A DNA stretch of 64,000 nucleotides from Aeromonas taiwanensis (GCF_000820165.1 NZ_CDDD01000100.1:1-64000), one strand, 5' to 3'. Shown: positions 42,587 through 52,074, counted from the stretch's first letter. Numbers and translations: made by a program. Notes: generated by a model not told the origin, from the sequence alone.

Positions 42587-44617
42587 TTACCAGATCTTGA
42601 CCCGTTTGGCCGGGTCCAGATAGAGCTTGTCACCCGGCTGGATGTTGAACGCCTCGTAGAAGGCGGGGATGTTCGGTACCACACCGTTGACCCGGTACTC
42701 GGGCGGCGAGTGGGGATCCGAGGCGAGCAGCATCTGCATCAGCTCGGGGCGATACATGCCCTTCCACACCTGGGCCCAGCCGAGGAAGAAGCGCTGCTCA
42801 CCGGTGAAGCCGTCCAGCACCGGGGCCTCCTTGCCATCCAGGGACAGCAGGTAGGCCTTGTGGGCGATGGTGAGTCCGCCGAGATCGCCGATGTTCTCCC
42901 CCAGGGTGAACTGGCCGTTGACGTACTGGCCCTTGATGGGTTCGAAGCGGTTGTACTGGGCCACCAGCCGGCTGGTGCGGAACCTGAACTCCTTGAGATC
43001 GGCCGGCGTCCACCAGTCGCGCATCACGCCGTCGCCGTCGGATTTGGCCCCCTGATCATCAAAACCGTGGCCCATCTCGTGGCCGATCACCCCGCCGATG
43101 GCACCGTAGTTGACCGCGTCATCCGCCGTCATGTCGAAGAAGGGAGGCTGCAAGATGGCGGCAGGGAAGACGATCTCGTTGTTGCTCGAGTTGTAGTAGG
43201 CGTTCACGGTCTGGGGTGACATGTGCCACTCGTCCCTGTCCACCGGCTTGCCGAGGCGCGCCAGGTTGTCGGCGTATTCGAAGGCGCGGGCGCGCAGCAG
43301 GTTGCCCACCAGATTATCGGATCGGATCTCGATGGCGCTGTAGTCCTTCCACTTGTCCGGATAGCCTATCTTGGGCCTGAACTTGGCGAGCTTCTCGAGG
43401 GCCTGGGCCTTGGTCGCCGGCGACATCCAGTCCAGCTCCTGGATGCTCTGGCCGTAGGCGGTGCGCAGGTTCTCCACCAGCTGCTCCATGCGGGCCTTGG
43501 CCGCTGGCGGGAAGTAGCGCTCCACGTAGAGCTTGCCCACCGCCTCCCCCAGGTTGTTGTCCAGCACGCCGAGGGCCCTCTCCCAGGGGGCGCGCTGCTT
43601 GGGCGTGCCGCTCAGGGTGGTGCCGAAGAAGGCGAAGCTCTGATCATCGGTCTGGCTGTCGAGGTAGGGGGCGTAATCGGTGATGAGCTGCCACTTGAGG
43701 TAAGCCTGCCAGTCGCCCATGGGGGTCTGCGCCATCAGGCCGTTCAGGGCCGCGAGGTAGCTCGGCTGACCGATGACCAGGCTCTGCTGTCCCGCGAGGC
43801 CGGCCTGGCCGAGATAGGCGTCCCAGTCGATGGCGGGGGCGAGGCGCTTGAGTTCGCTCACTGGCCCCTTGTTGTAGTTCTTCTCCCGATCCCGCAGGGC
43901 CACGTTGTCCCACTGGATGCGGGCGATCGCCGTCTCGAGGGCCAGGATGCGTTTGGCCTTGGCCCCCGCATCCGCCTCACCGAAGCGGGCCAGCATGGCG
44001 GCGATGTGCTGCTCGTATTTTTGCAAGAGCGCCTGACTGTTGGCGTCGGTCTTGAGGTAGTAGTCCCTGTCCGGCAGGCCGAGCCCGGACTGGTAGAGGT
44101 AGACTGCATAGCTGTCCGGCGCCTTGGCGTCCGCGTCTATCCAGAAGCCGAAGGGGGCGTTGCCACCGGTGCGGGCGCTCTGGGCGAAGGCGCGGGCGAG
44201 CTCCTGGCTGCTGCCGATACGGTCGATGGCGCTCAGCATGGGCAGCAGGGGGGTAGTCCCCTTGGCATCTCGGGTCTTCTTATCCAGGTAGCTCTGGTAG
44301 AGATCGCGGATCTGCTGGGCCGGGGTGCCGGCGGCGGCCTTGCCGTCCAGCCCTTCCACCAGCACCCGCACGTCCGCCAGGGATTTGTCCCGCAACAGGT
44401 AGAAGGCACCGTCTGCGGGCCTGTCGTCCGGGATCTTGGCGGTGGCCAGCCAGTGGCCGTTCACATAACGGAAGAAGTCGTCACCGGGTTTGACGCTGGT
44501 GTCCATGTTGGCCAGCGCGAGGCCGGAGTGCTTGTCTGCGCCATCCGGTGCCTGACTGCAACCGGCCAGCAGGGCCAGCCCGACGAGGGCGGCCAGTATG
44601 CTTTTCTTGTTGTTCAT
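42587..44617 (-). CDS. M13 family zinc metalloendopeptidase (PepO-like lipoprotein)
   Basis: This neprilysin-type oligopeptidase has 676 residues. It begins MNNKKSILAALVGLALLAGC, and the LAGC lipobox predicts an envelope lipoprotein. The N-terminal M13 domain (about 40-430) is followed by the catalytic domain with NAYYN, the zinc motif HEMGH at 513-517 and the third ligand Glu near 573 in GENIGDLGG. The C-terminus ends PAKRVKIW, with the conserved tryptophan of the family. The ATG at 44617 is preferred over a TTG at 44632. It is divergent from tilS. Substrates are probably small peptides. Confidence 0.9.
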   Translation of the reverse strand: MNNKKSILAALVGLALLAGCSQAPDGADKHSGLALANMDTSVKPGDDFFRYVNGHWLATAKIPDDRPADGAFYLLRDKSLADVRVLVEGLDGKAAAGTPAQQIRDLYQSYLDKKTRDAKGTTPLLPMLSAIDRIGSSQELARAFAQSARTGGNAPFGFWIDADAKAPDSYAVYLYQSGLGLPDRDYYLKTDANSQALLQKYEQHIAAMLARFGEADAGAKAKRILALETAIARIQWDNVALRDREKNYNKGPVSELKRLAPAIDWDAYLGQAGLAGQQSLVIGQPSYLAALNGLMAQTPMGDWQAYLKWQLITDYAPYLDSQTDDQSFAFFGTTLSGTPKQRAPWERALGVLDNNLGEAVGKLYVERYFPPAAKARMEQLVENLRTAYGQSIQELDWMSPATKAQALEKLAKFRPKIGYPDKWKDYSAIEIRSDNLVGNLLRARAFEYADNLARLGKPVDRDEWHMSPQTVNAYYNSSNNEIVFPAAILQPPFFDMTADDAVNYGAIGGVIGHEMGHGFDDQGAKSDGDGVMRDWWTPADLKEFRFRTSRLVAQYNRFEPIKGQYVNGQFTLGENIGDLGGLTIAHKAYLLSLDGKEAPVLDGFTGEQRFFLGWAQVWKGMYRPELMQMLLASDPHSPPEYRVNGVVPNIPAFYEAFNIQPGDKLYLDPAKRVKIW

Positions 44618-44745
44618 TATGTTGGATTCCAATTCGGGTTATACGGCTTCCTTGCCCACGCAGGGAGCGCCTCACTCTAGCAGTCGGGTTAGCGCTTGAT
44701 AAGCCCGACTCTGCTAAGATCGGCCAGGTCGTATTGGGGAAGCCT

Positions 44746-46083
44746 ATGATTTCTCGTATTTATTCTCGTTTTTGTCAGACCCTGCCCGCGCCGGAAGGTT
44801 CCCGTGGCCTGCTGGTGGCCTTCAGCGGCGGGCTCGATTCCACCGTGCTGCTGGTGCTGGCGGCCCGCTTCGCCCGGGAGCACGGCCTTGCCCTGCGCGC
44901 CCTGCACGTGCACCACGGCCTGAGCCCAAATGCCGACGAGTGGGTGGCCCACTGCGAAGGGGTGTGCCAGCAACTGGCGGTGCCGCTCATCACTGCGCGG
45001 GTGCAGCTGCAACGGGGCAGTGGGGACAGCCTGGAGGCACAGGCCCGCGAGGCCCGCTATCAGAGCCTTGCCGCTCATCTGGGGGAGGGGGAGTGGCTGC
45101 TCACGGCCCACCATCAGGACGATCAGCTGGAGACCCTGCTGCTGGCGCTCAAGCGTGGCGCCGGCCTGCGCGGTCTGGCGGGCATGGTGCCGAGCCAGCC
45201 CTTTGCCTGTGGTCTGTTGCTGCGCCCCTTGCTCGAGGTGAGCCGGGCCGAGCTGGCCGATGCAGCCGCCACCCTGCCCCATGGCTGGGTGGAGGACGAG
45301 AGCAACCAGGACACCCGCTATGACCGCAACTTCTTGCGCCAGCAGCTCATCCCGCTCCTCAAGGCGCGCTGGCCCGCCATGGCCCAGACGGCGGCGCGTA
45401 CCATGGCGATCTGTGCCGAGCAGGAGGTGCTGATAAACGAACTGGCCGAGTCGGATTGGCAACGGGCCGGTGAGGGGGAGGCGCTGCGCATCGCCCCTCT
45501 GCATGCATTATCCGCAGCCCGTCGCAACAACCTGCTGCGTTACTGGATCCGCCGCCAGGGGGGGGAGATGCCGTCCCGGGAGCTGCTCGGTCTGCTGTGG
45601 CAGGAGGTGGCGCTGGCGCGGGACGACGCCAACCCCAGGCTGGGCCTGCAGGGGCTGGAGTGCCGCCGCCATCAGGGGAGACTGCATCTGGTGGCGCCGG
45701 ATCTCGCGCCCCGTGAGGAGGTGTTGCCCATCCGACTCGGGGAGGCTGTCCCCCTGCCGGATGGTCTGGGGACGTTCAGGTTGTGGTCATCGGGCGGGGA
45801 GGGGCTGCGGGCGCCCCGGGCGGACGAGCCGCTCTCGATACGCTTCCAGGTGGCGCCCGGCAGCATGCTCAAGCCGACAGGACGAGGGGGGAGCCGGCGG
45901 CTCAAGAAGCTGCTGCAGGAGTACGGGGTTCCCTCCTGGCTGCGGGGGCGCATTCCCATCCTCTATTACGGGGAGCAGGCTGCTCTGGTGGCCGGGCTCT
46001 TCGTCTGTGACGGATTTATGACGCCGGAAGGCGGGGTGGGATGGGAGTGGCGGCGAGCCGCCCCCGTGGACGGTGAGATATAG
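44746..46083 (+). CDS. tilS: tRNA(Ile)-lysidine synthase
   Basis: TilS changes C34 of the tRNA-Ile CAU anticodon to lysidine, so that it reads AUA and takes isoleucine. The protein has 445 residues (E. coli 432). The PP-loop ATP motif SGGLDS is at residues 27-32. HVHHGLSPNADEWVAHC, TAHHQDDQLETLLLALKRG and the DESNQDTRYDRNFLR stretch are family hallmarks. A C-terminal substrate-binding domain (RLKKLLQEYGVPSWLRGRIP) is complete. In many relatives it follows accA; here it is 11 kb away. GGGGAAG precedes the ATG at 44746. Confidence 0.95.
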   Translation: MISRIYSRFCQTLPAPEGSRGLLVAFSGGLDSTVLLVLAARFAREHGLALRALHVHHGLSPNADEWVAHCEGVCQQLAVPLITARVQLQRGSGDSLEAQAREARYQSLAAHLGEGEWLLTAHHQDDQLETLLLALKRGAGLRGLAGMVPSQPFACGLLLRPLLEVSRAELADAAATLPHGWVEDESNQDTRYDRNFLRQQLIPLLKARWPAMAQTAARTMAICAEQEVLINELAESDWQRAGEGEALRIAPLHALSAARRNNLLRYWIRRQGGEMPSRELLGLLWQEVALARDDANPRLGLQGLECRRHQGRLHLVAPDLAPREEVLPIRLGEAVPLPDGLGTFRLWSSGGEGLRAPRADEPLSIRFQVAPGSMLKPTGRGGSRRLKKLLQEYGVPSWLRGRIPILYYGEQAALVAGLFVCDGFMTPEGGVGWEWRRAAPVDGEI

Positions 46084-46095
46084 GGCGAGTCATGA

Positions 46096-46121
46096 AGGGC
46101 GGCCCTGACAGGGGACGCCCT
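46096..46121. terminator. Hairpin between tilS and the GGDEF gene
   Basis: AGGGCG (46096-46101) pairs with CGCCCT (46116-46121), with an inner CCCT-GAC-AGGG stem. There is no T-run, so termination here would be weak or factor-dependent. Confidence 0.45.
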
Positions 46122-46126
46122 GGCCC

Positions 46127-47029
46127 CTAGTCGGGGGTGCCGGTTCCCCCGGCTTTCTTGCGGGCGTAGAGGTGGGCATCCGCCGCCCCGTAGAGCCGCT
46201 CCACATCCATGCCGGCGTGCCAGCTCGCGGCCCCCAGGCTGCATCCCACCGAGAAGGCGCTGAGCTCCTTGTGGCTCTGCAGCACATGTTGCAGCCGCAG
46301 CCAGACCGGACGCCAGGCCTCGGGATCGGCGGGTTGCAGCAGCAGGGCGAACTCATCCCCGCCGAGGCGAAACGCCTGGTCCGTGCCGCGAATGCACCCC
46401 TGCAGCAGCTGGGCGAAGCGGCTCAGCACCAGATCGCCCACCGGGTGCCCCCAGGTGTCGTTGACCTGCTTGAAGCGATCGAGATCCAGCAGCACCAGCA
46501 CCAGGCCGTGGGGCTCCCGGCAGTGCTGTTCCACCGCCCGGCCGATGGCCTCGTCGAAGTAGGCGCGATTGCCGAGCCCGGTCAGGTGATCGAGTCGTAC
46601 CTGGCGCTCCAGCTGAGCCAGTCGCAGATAGAGCGGCAAGGGGAGGCAAAGCAGCCGGTGATACTGCTCCAGCTGCCGGCGCTGGCCATCCCCCAGGGGC
46701 TGTTCCAGCTCGTATTGCAGCTGGCCGAGCAACTGTTCGTGCTGGCCCCGCAGCTCGAAGCGATAGCTGTGCAGCACCAGTCTGGCCTGGGGGGGGCGAG
46801 AGATGAGAGCGTGAGGCTGGCCGCAGTCGAAATGGAGCGTATGGATCCGGACAATGCTTGCCACCCGCGCGGCAAAGATTGCCAGCAGGGCGTCAAGATC
46901 CCGTTGTACCAGCAACTGCTCGAGCTGCTGATAGCCATCCTGGCCGCTCAGGGGCGCAAGCCGCTCCATCTGCTGTACCCACTGCTCTATGCCATGTCCG
47001 AAGCCGTTCAATGACGATGTGTTTTCCAC
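46127..47029 (-). CDS. Diguanylate cyclase (GGDEF domain protein)
   Basis: The protein makes cyclic di-GMP from two GTP. It has 300 residues from a GTG start at 47029, with AAGGG seven bases before it; the open frame further upstream has no ATG-type start of merit. The C-terminal GGDEF domain (about 140-295) starts DHLTGLGNRAYFDEAIG and has the intact active site RLGGDEFALLL and the product-inhibition motif RxxD (RGTD) nine residues before it. The N-terminal 130 residues are helical with no named domain and no membrane segment, so the signal sensed is unknown. It is divergent from the Kef-type antiporter gene. Confidence 0.85.
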   Translation of the reverse strand: MENTSSLNGFGHGIEQWVQQMERLAPLSGQDGYQQLEQLLVQRDLDALLAIFAARVASIVRIHTLHFDCGQPHALISRPPQARLVLHSYRFELRGQHEQLLGQLQYELEQPLGDGQRRQLEQYHRLLCLPLPLYLRLAQLERQVRLDHLTGLGNRAYFDEAIGRAVEQHCREPHGLVLVLLDLDRFKQVNDTWGHPVGDLVLSRFAQLLQGCIRGTDQAFRLGGDEFALLLQPADPEAWRPVWLRLQHVLQSHKELSAFSVGCSLGAASWHAGMDVERLYGAADAHLYARKKAGGTGTPD

Positions 47030-47271
47030 CTTGCAGCCCTTACACCTCTCTACTCGTTGGGCGGGTTCCTGCAATCCTTGTGCCCAAAATATGTCCGATG
47101 CCAAACAAAAGGGCTGGCTAGGCTTAACGGGATGAAACGGGAAGGAAAATGAAGGGGGGGTTCTCCCTTCAGGCACCAGCCCGATGGCGTCAGAAGGGGC
47201 GGGAGCGTGTCGCCTCGACGTCCCCGGAGGCCCTGGCAGCCGGGCCATCCACAACAAAAAGGGAGGGATGA

Positions 47272-49224
47272 GTGTACACAGACGTGTTGATCCTGCTGCT
47301 GTTTGCAGTCCTGCTGGTGGCCATCTTCCGGCGCCTCGGCCAGCCGGTGATCCTCGCCTATCTGTTCGTCGGCATGCTGCTCGGTCCCCATGGGGCGGCC
47401 ATCGTCACCGGGCAGGCCATGATGCAGACCATAGGGGAGCTTGGCATCGTCTTTCTGATGTTCTCCCTCGGCCTCGAATTCTCGCTGCCACGCCTGCTCG
47501 CCATGCGCAAGCTGGTGCTGGGGGTCGGCAGTCTGCAGGTGCTGTTCACCTCGTTGCTGTTTTTTCTGCTCGCCTGGTGGTGGGGGCTGAGCCTCCCCCA
47601 GTCGCTGGTGGTGTCGGGCACCCTGGCACTCTCTTCCACCGCCGTGGTGATCAAACAGCTCGGCGAGCTCAAACAGATGCATACCCGGCGGGCCCAGCTC
47701 GGAGTGAGCGTCCTGCTGTTCCAGGATCTCGCCGTGGTGCCCTTGCTGGTGATGATCCCCATACTGGCCCGGCCCGAGGTGCAGGGTAGCGCCCTGCTGG
47801 CGGAGGTGGCCTGGGCATCGCTCAAGGGGCTGCTCGCCCTGTCGGTCCTGCTGGCGGTGGGCAAGTGGCTGCTGCCCATGGTGTTTCACGAGGTGGCGCG
47901 GGCTCGCTCCGACGAACTCTTCGTGCTCTGCACCCTGCTGGTGGCCTTGCTGGCCGCCTCCCTCACCCAGTGGATGGGGCTCTCCATGGCGCTGGGGGCC
48001 TTTCTCGCGGGCATGATGCTGGGGGAGTCCCACTATCGCCACCAGCTGGAGGTGGACATCAAGCCGTTTCGGGACGTGCTGATGGGGCTCTTCTTCATCA
48101 CCATCGGCATGACCATGGACTGGACGCTGGTGGCGGGGGCCTGGTGGCAGCTGCTGCTGTGCGTGGCCGGCCTCATCCTGTGCAAGTCGCTGTTGGTCCT
48201 GCTGGCGGGGCGCCTGATGGGGGAGCGCAAGCGCGACGCCATGGCCGCCGGCATCATGCTGAGCCAGGTGGGGGAGTTCGGCTTCGTGCTGCTGGCGCTG
48301 GCGAGCCACCATGGCCTGCTGGATCACCGCCTGGTCTCCCTGCTCATCGGCATCGGCGTCATCTCCATCGCCCTCACTCCCTGGCTGGTGCTGCGGGCCC
48401 AGGGGCTGGCCCGCTCCCTCACCGATGCGTCCCTGCTCTCCCGCTCCGAGGTCGCCCAGTCGGGGCTGAGCAAGCACCAGCACGTCATCATCGCCGGGTT
48501 CGGCCGCACCGGGCAGACCTGCGCCCGTTTTCTCAAGCTCGAGGAGATCCCCTTTCTCGCGCTGGATCTGGACCCCGAGCGGGTGAGTGAGGCCAAGCAG
48601 GCGGGCGAGCAGGTGGCGTTCGGCGATGCCAGCCGCCGCGACATCCTGCTGGCCGCCGGCCTGCTGCGGGCGAGGCTGGTGATCATCACCTTCGACGATC
48701 GCAAGCGGGTCGACGCCATGCTGACGCTCATTCGGGAGCTGGCGGGGGATCTCAAGGTGCTGGTGCGCACCCGGGACGACAGCTTCCTCGAACACTACAA
48801 GCAGGCCGGCGCCTTCGAGGTGATCCCCGAATCCCAGGAGGGGGCCCTGATGCTGGTCTCCCACCTGCTGGTCAATTGCGACATCCCCATCGGCCGGGTG
48901 ATCCGGCGGATGGAGCACGAGCGCAGCAGCCAGTACCGCTTCCTGCACGGCTTCTACTGGGGAGGCCAGAGTGCCGGCAACCTGGAGACGGATCAGCTGC
49001 TGGAACGGCTGCACCCGGTACTGCTGCACGATCAGGCCTGGGCAGTGGGGCGCAGGGTGCGGGAGCTCGTCCTGGACGAGGTGCGGATAAAGGCGGTGCA
49101 TCGCGGGGAGCGCAGTCTGGAGCCCAGGGCGGATTTGCGGCTGTTGGCGGGGGATACCCTGGTGCTCTTCGGAACCGCCGTCGCCATGGAGCAGGCAGAG
49201 CAGCGCCTGCTGGAGGGGCGCTAG
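47272..49224 (+). CDS. Kef-type potassium/proton antiporter with TrkA domains
   Basis: The 650-residue CPA2 family transporter has about twelve membrane helices (residues 1-390), with the conserved LSSTAVVIKQLGE and GAFLAGMMLGES segments. A Rossmann TrkA-N (RCK) domain follows at about 405-520 (HVIIAGFGRTGQTCARFL), then a TrkA-C domain to the end (DLRLLAGDTLVLFG). This matches KefB/KefC/YbaL-like proteins; the lack of a clear KefF/KefG partner next to it and the TrkA-C favour the YbaL-like group. A GTG start at 47272 follows GGGAGGGA; an ATG at 47268 is in another frame. Confidence 0.87.
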   Translation: MYTDVLILLLFAVLLVAIFRRLGQPVILAYLFVGMLLGPHGAAIVTGQAMMQTIGELGIVFLMFSLGLEFSLPRLLAMRKLVLGVGSLQVLFTSLLFFLLAWWWGLSLPQSLVVSGTLALSSTAVVIKQLGELKQMHTRRAQLGVSVLLFQDLAVVPLLVMIPILARPEVQGSALLAEVAWASLKGLLALSVLLAVGKWLLPMVFHEVARARSDELFVLCTLLVALLAASLTQWMGLSMALGAFLAGMMLGESHYRHQLEVDIKPFRDVLMGLFFITIGMTMDWTLVAGAWWQLLLCVAGLILCKSLLVLLAGRLMGERKRDAMAAGIMLSQVGEFGFVLLALASHHGLLDHRLVSLLIGIGVISIALTPWLVLRAQGLARSLTDASLLSRSEVAQSGLSKHQHVIIAGFGRTGQTCARFLKLEEIPFLALDLDPERVSEAKQAGEQVAFGDASRRDILLAAGLLRARLVIITFDDRKRVDAMLTLIRELAGDLKVLVRTRDDSFLEHYKQAGAFEVIPESQEGALMLVSHLLVNCDIPIGRVIRRMEHERSSQYRFLHGFYWGGQSAGNLETDQLLERLHPVLLHDQAWAVGRRVRELVLDEVRIKAVHRGERSLEPRADLRLLAGDTLVLFGTAVAMEQAEQRLLEGR

Positions 49225-49251
49225 GCTTAGTTTGCGCCAAGGCCCCGGGGC

Positions 49252-50412
49252 TCAGGCGCCCTCGCGCAGGCGGGCCTCCTCTTTTTGCCCGGGCAGGTCC
49301 AGAAAGTCTTCGATGCGCTGGCGCTGCGCCAGCGCATCCTGGTAGCCCAGTTTGATCAGACGCTGGCAATAGCCGGGATCAAACATCAGGAAGCTGGCCA
49401 GGCTGCTGCTCTCCTCACCGTTGACCCCGAGCACCCGCAGCAGACGCCGCAGCTGGGTCGGGAGCCTCGGCAGATAATCGAGGGCGATGAGATCCAGATC
49501 CTGGCTCGGGCGGATGACGCAGGTCTCCACCTGGCGCAGTTTCAGGCGGCTGCGCTCCCGGGCCGGAATGAGGGAGAGAGTCTGGTTGATACGCCCGAGG
49601 CGCTCCAGATCCGAGTTCAGGGTGTCGGAGAAGATGGTGTTGAGCAGGTGGCCGGCGATGTTGGAGCTGGTCAGGTGCCCCTGACGGGGAGTCGGATTCT
49701 CCTCGTGGGGTGAGTCCAGGGTCACCAGCAGGATCCGCTCCGCCCCCAGGTGGATGGCGGGGCTGAGCGGGCTCAGCTGGTGGATGGAACCGTCGCCATA
49801 GACCCTGTCCCCGATGGCGGTGGCCGGAAAGACGAAGGGCAGGGCGGCGGAGGCCATCAGGTGATCCGAGGTGAGCAGGGTGCGCAAGCCGCGTCGCCTG
49901 GCCCGCTCCCAGGGCTGATGCTCGGCCCGCCCCTGGAAGAAGGTGGTGGAGAGTCCGTCGTCGTAGTCGGAGGCGGTGATGGCGATCGCCTCCAGGCTGC
50001 CGTAGAGGATGTTGTCGTCGATGCGATGGTAGTCGATGAGCTGATCCAGCAGGCGGCGCAGGGGCGCGTTGTCGAACAGGTGGAAGGCCCGGTTGCTCTG
50101 GGGCGTGATGAGGCCGGCCGAGCCCTGATAGAGGGTGCGCCACAGCAGCTGGCAGGGGTGAAAGTCGAAGATGTGGTGGGTCTCGAAACGGCGCCAGACC
50201 CACTCCAGCTTGCGCACCCCCAGGTGGAAGCAGGAGGCGTAGCACGCCAGAGCCGTGATGTTGAGGGCCCCTGCCGAGGTGCCGCACAGGATGGGGAAGG
50301 GGATGCCGATGTTGCGGGGGTAGAGCTCGGCCACCGCCTTGAGGACGCCGACCTGATAGGCGGCGCGAGCACCGCCACCGGTCAACAGAAGTGCTGTATT
50401 GGGTCTGGCCAT
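49252..50412 (-). CDS. Patatin-like phospholipase
   Basis: This 386-residue serine lipase-like protein has a patatin domain. The oxyanion glycine loop TGGGARAAYQVGVLKA is at the N-terminus, the nucleophile Ser46 in GTSAG follows, and the dyad aspartate lies in YGDGS near residue 206. No signal peptide is seen. Patatins hydrolyse acyl chains of phospholipids; the true substrate here is unknown. The C-terminal part (about 270-386) is helical and charged. It is convergent with the antiporter gene; a short GGCCCCGGGGC stem in the 27-base gap is a weak hairpin. Confidence 0.87.
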   Translation of the reverse strand: MARPNTALLLTGGGARAAYQVGVLKAVAELYPRNIGIPFPILCGTSAGALNITALACYASCFHLGVRKLEWVWRRFETHHIFDFHPCQLLWRTLYQGSAGLITPQSNRAFHLFDNAPLRRLLDQLIDYHRIDDNILYGSLEAIAITASDYDDGLSTTFFQGRAEHQPWERARRRGLRTLLTSDHLMASAALPFVFPATAIGDRVYGDGSIHQLSPLSPAIHLGAERILLVTLDSPHEENPTPRQGHLTSSNIAGHLLNTIFSDTLNSDLERLGRINQTLSLIPARERSRLKLRQVETCVIRPSQDLDLIALDYLPRLPTQLRRLLRVLGVNGEESSSLASFLMFDPGYCQRLIKLGYQDALAQRQRIEDFLDLPGQKEEARLREGA

Positions 50413-50529
50413 GATGGTGCGCCTTATTGTGATCGCCAGGGCGGGTTGCCACCGCGCAATTTAACTATAAGACGCTGTATCGCGGATAAAAATGGGCCGC
50501 GCGCGCATTTTTTGCAGCCCGTTTTTAAC

Positions 50530-51387
50530 TCAGTCCCGGGCAAGGGGCTGGCTCAGCTGGTCGAAGGCGGCGAAGACGGGGGGGCTCGCCAGGATGCGCC
50601 CATGGCCGAGGCCCCGGGTGCTCACCAGCCGGGTGCGGCCATCTTCCACCGCGCGCTGGGAATCCCGGTGCGGGGCAAACCTGTCCTCCTCGTCGTGGAC
50701 TATGATGGCGGCCCCCGCTCGGCTGGCGAGCCGGCCAAGGGGGTCCACGGTGCTGAGCGGGTGCTGATATTCATGCTCTATCTCCTTGACCACCGCATCG
50801 AACAGCCGGATGGAGTAGCCGGAGCGGGCCACCATGCCGTAGAGCTGGGGCACGTAGTCGAGCACGGGGGAGATGAGCAGCAGCGGCAGCCCGTCGAGGG
50901 CGGGGTGACGGCTGCTGAGGGTAACGGCGCCCCCCATGCTGTGGGTGATGACCCCCTGAATCGGGCCGACGCGCTCGAGGATCTCGTCGAAGGCGCGCAC
51001 GAAGCGGGGCAGGTGTCCCGTTTTCCCCTCGCTCTGGCCGTGGGCGGGGTGATCATAGGCGAGCGCCGTGTAGCCCTGGGCGGCGATATGGCTCATCAGG
51101 GGATAAAACTGGCTGGCGCTGCCAGACCAGCCGTGCATCAGCAGCCAGACCGGTCCCTGGCCGAGCCGGTAGCTCATCAGGGTACCCTCGCCGGTGTGGA
51201 TGGCCTGCTGCACCAGGCCGGCCGGTGGTGGCGTATCCCTCGCGGGGCGCTGCGGAGTGAGCAGCAGCTTGCTGGCGGTGCGCCTGGCATGGGCGGGCGC
51301 CAGGGCGTGATGCAACCGGGTGCCGAGACCCAGCAGCAACTTGCTCGGGCTGAAGCGGCGGGTGTTGAAGTAGATCTTGCTGCTCAT
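50530..51387 (-). CDS. Alpha/beta hydrolase
   Basis: The 285-residue protein has the alpha/beta hydrolase fold. The strand-turn LMHGWSGSASQFYPL is the HG oxyanion motif, the nucleophile elbow is THSMGG, the acid is in IVHDEEDRFAPH and the catalytic histidine in RGLGHGRILA. A basic N-terminal stretch of about 50 residues precedes the core. Its substrate is unknown. It lies 70 bases downstream of a TetR-family regulator on the same strand, and a candidate operator for that regulator is found in the gap, so it is probably the regulated enzyme. Confidence 0.82.
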   Translation of the reverse strand: MSSKIYFNTRRFSPSKLLLGLGTRLHHALAPAHARRTASKLLLTPQRPARDTPPPAGLVQQAIHTGEGTLMSYRLGQGPVWLLMHGWSGSASQFYPLMSHIAAQGYTALAYDHPAHGQSEGKTGHLPRFVRAFDEILERVGPIQGVITHSMGGAVTLSSRHPALDGLPLLLISPVLDYVPQLYGMVARSGYSIRLFDAVVKEIEHEYQHPLSTVDPLGRLASRAGAAIIVHDEEDRFAPHRDSQRAVEDGRTRLVSTRGLGHGRILASPPVFAAFDQLSQPLARD

Positions 51388-51408
51388 GATGGTCCTGTTG
51401 TTTTTATG

Positions 51409-51424
51409 TGCGAACGGTCGTGCT
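51409..51424. promoter_or_regulatory. Candidate TetR operator before the hydrolase gene
   Basis: TGCGAACGGTCGTGC is a near-palindrome (CGA-N4-TCG). Its minus-strand reading GCACGACCGTTCGCA shares ACGACCGT with the site before the TetR gene. It starts about 22 bases before the hydrolase ATG. Confidence 0.4.
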
Positions 51425-51457
51425 TTTTTGTCGGTTTTTAAAAATCAGTGTCGATAC

Positions 51458-52039
51458 TCAGTGCCAGCTGGCCAGCAACAGTTCCACCTCGGGCCAGAAG
51501 TGGCGGCCCGGATCCTGGCTGAGATCCAGCGCATGGAACACCTGGTCCCCCAGATAGAGGCCATAGAGGCGGTAGACCGCGCGCCAGGGATCGAGATCGG
51601 CGCGCCACTCCCCCCTGGCCTGCCCCTGCACCACCTGGCGAGCCAGGTAATCGAGCCAGAAGCGCACCAGCCGGCGGGCGGCCTGCTGGACCTCCCCCTC
51701 CTGGGCCGACGTCCAGGCGTCGAGGAACATGCAGCGTCCGGCGAAGCTCTGGTTCCAGGCCAGCCAGGCCTGCAGCAGGGCGAGCAGCTTTGCCTGCTGG
51801 GTCTGGTGCTGCTGCTGGCGCACCGGCTGGATCACCCGCTCCCGAAACACCTCGGCGGAATGGGTGAGCACGGCGATCTGCAGGTTGTCGCGGGACTGGA
51901 AGTGGGCGAACAGACCGCTCTTGGACATCTCGCAGGCGGCGGCGAGCGAGCCTATGGTCAGGCTCTCCAGCCCCTGCTGGCTCGCATGCTCAAACGCGGT
52001 CTGCAAAATCGTGTCACGGGTCAGGCGCCCCTTGCTCAT
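51458..52039 (-). CDS. TetR family transcriptional regulator
   Basis: The 193-residue repressor has the TetR DNA-binding domain at residues 1-50 (RDTILQTAFEHASQQGLESLT, quoted in part, then IGSLAAACEMSKSGLFAHFQSR). The C-terminal ligand-binding domain resembles the TetR_C subgroup that often controls hydrolases or efflux systems. The ligand is unknown. It precedes the alpha/beta hydrolase gene on the same strand. A sequence similar to the one before the hydrolase lies 36 bases before its own start, so it probably regulates itself and the enzyme. Confidence 0.87.
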   Translation of the reverse strand: MSKGRLTRDTILQTAFEHASQQGLESLTIGSLAAACEMSKSGLFAHFQSRDNLQIAVLTHSAEVFRERVIQPVRQQQHQTQQAKLLALLQAWLAWNQSFAGRCMFLDAWTSAQEGEVQQAARRLVRFWLDYLARQVVQGQARGEWRADLDPWRAVYRLYGLYLGDQVFHALDLSQDPGRHFWPEVELLLASWH

Positions 52040-52074
52040 CCTGCTCTCCTTCGATGAAGAGTGGCAGCATAAAG

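Noticed and set aside
47050-49101. 683-codon open frame antisense to the Kef-type antiporter gene
   Set aside because: Gln/His/Pro-rich composition typical of antisense frames; the plus-strand antiporter has complete family motifs.
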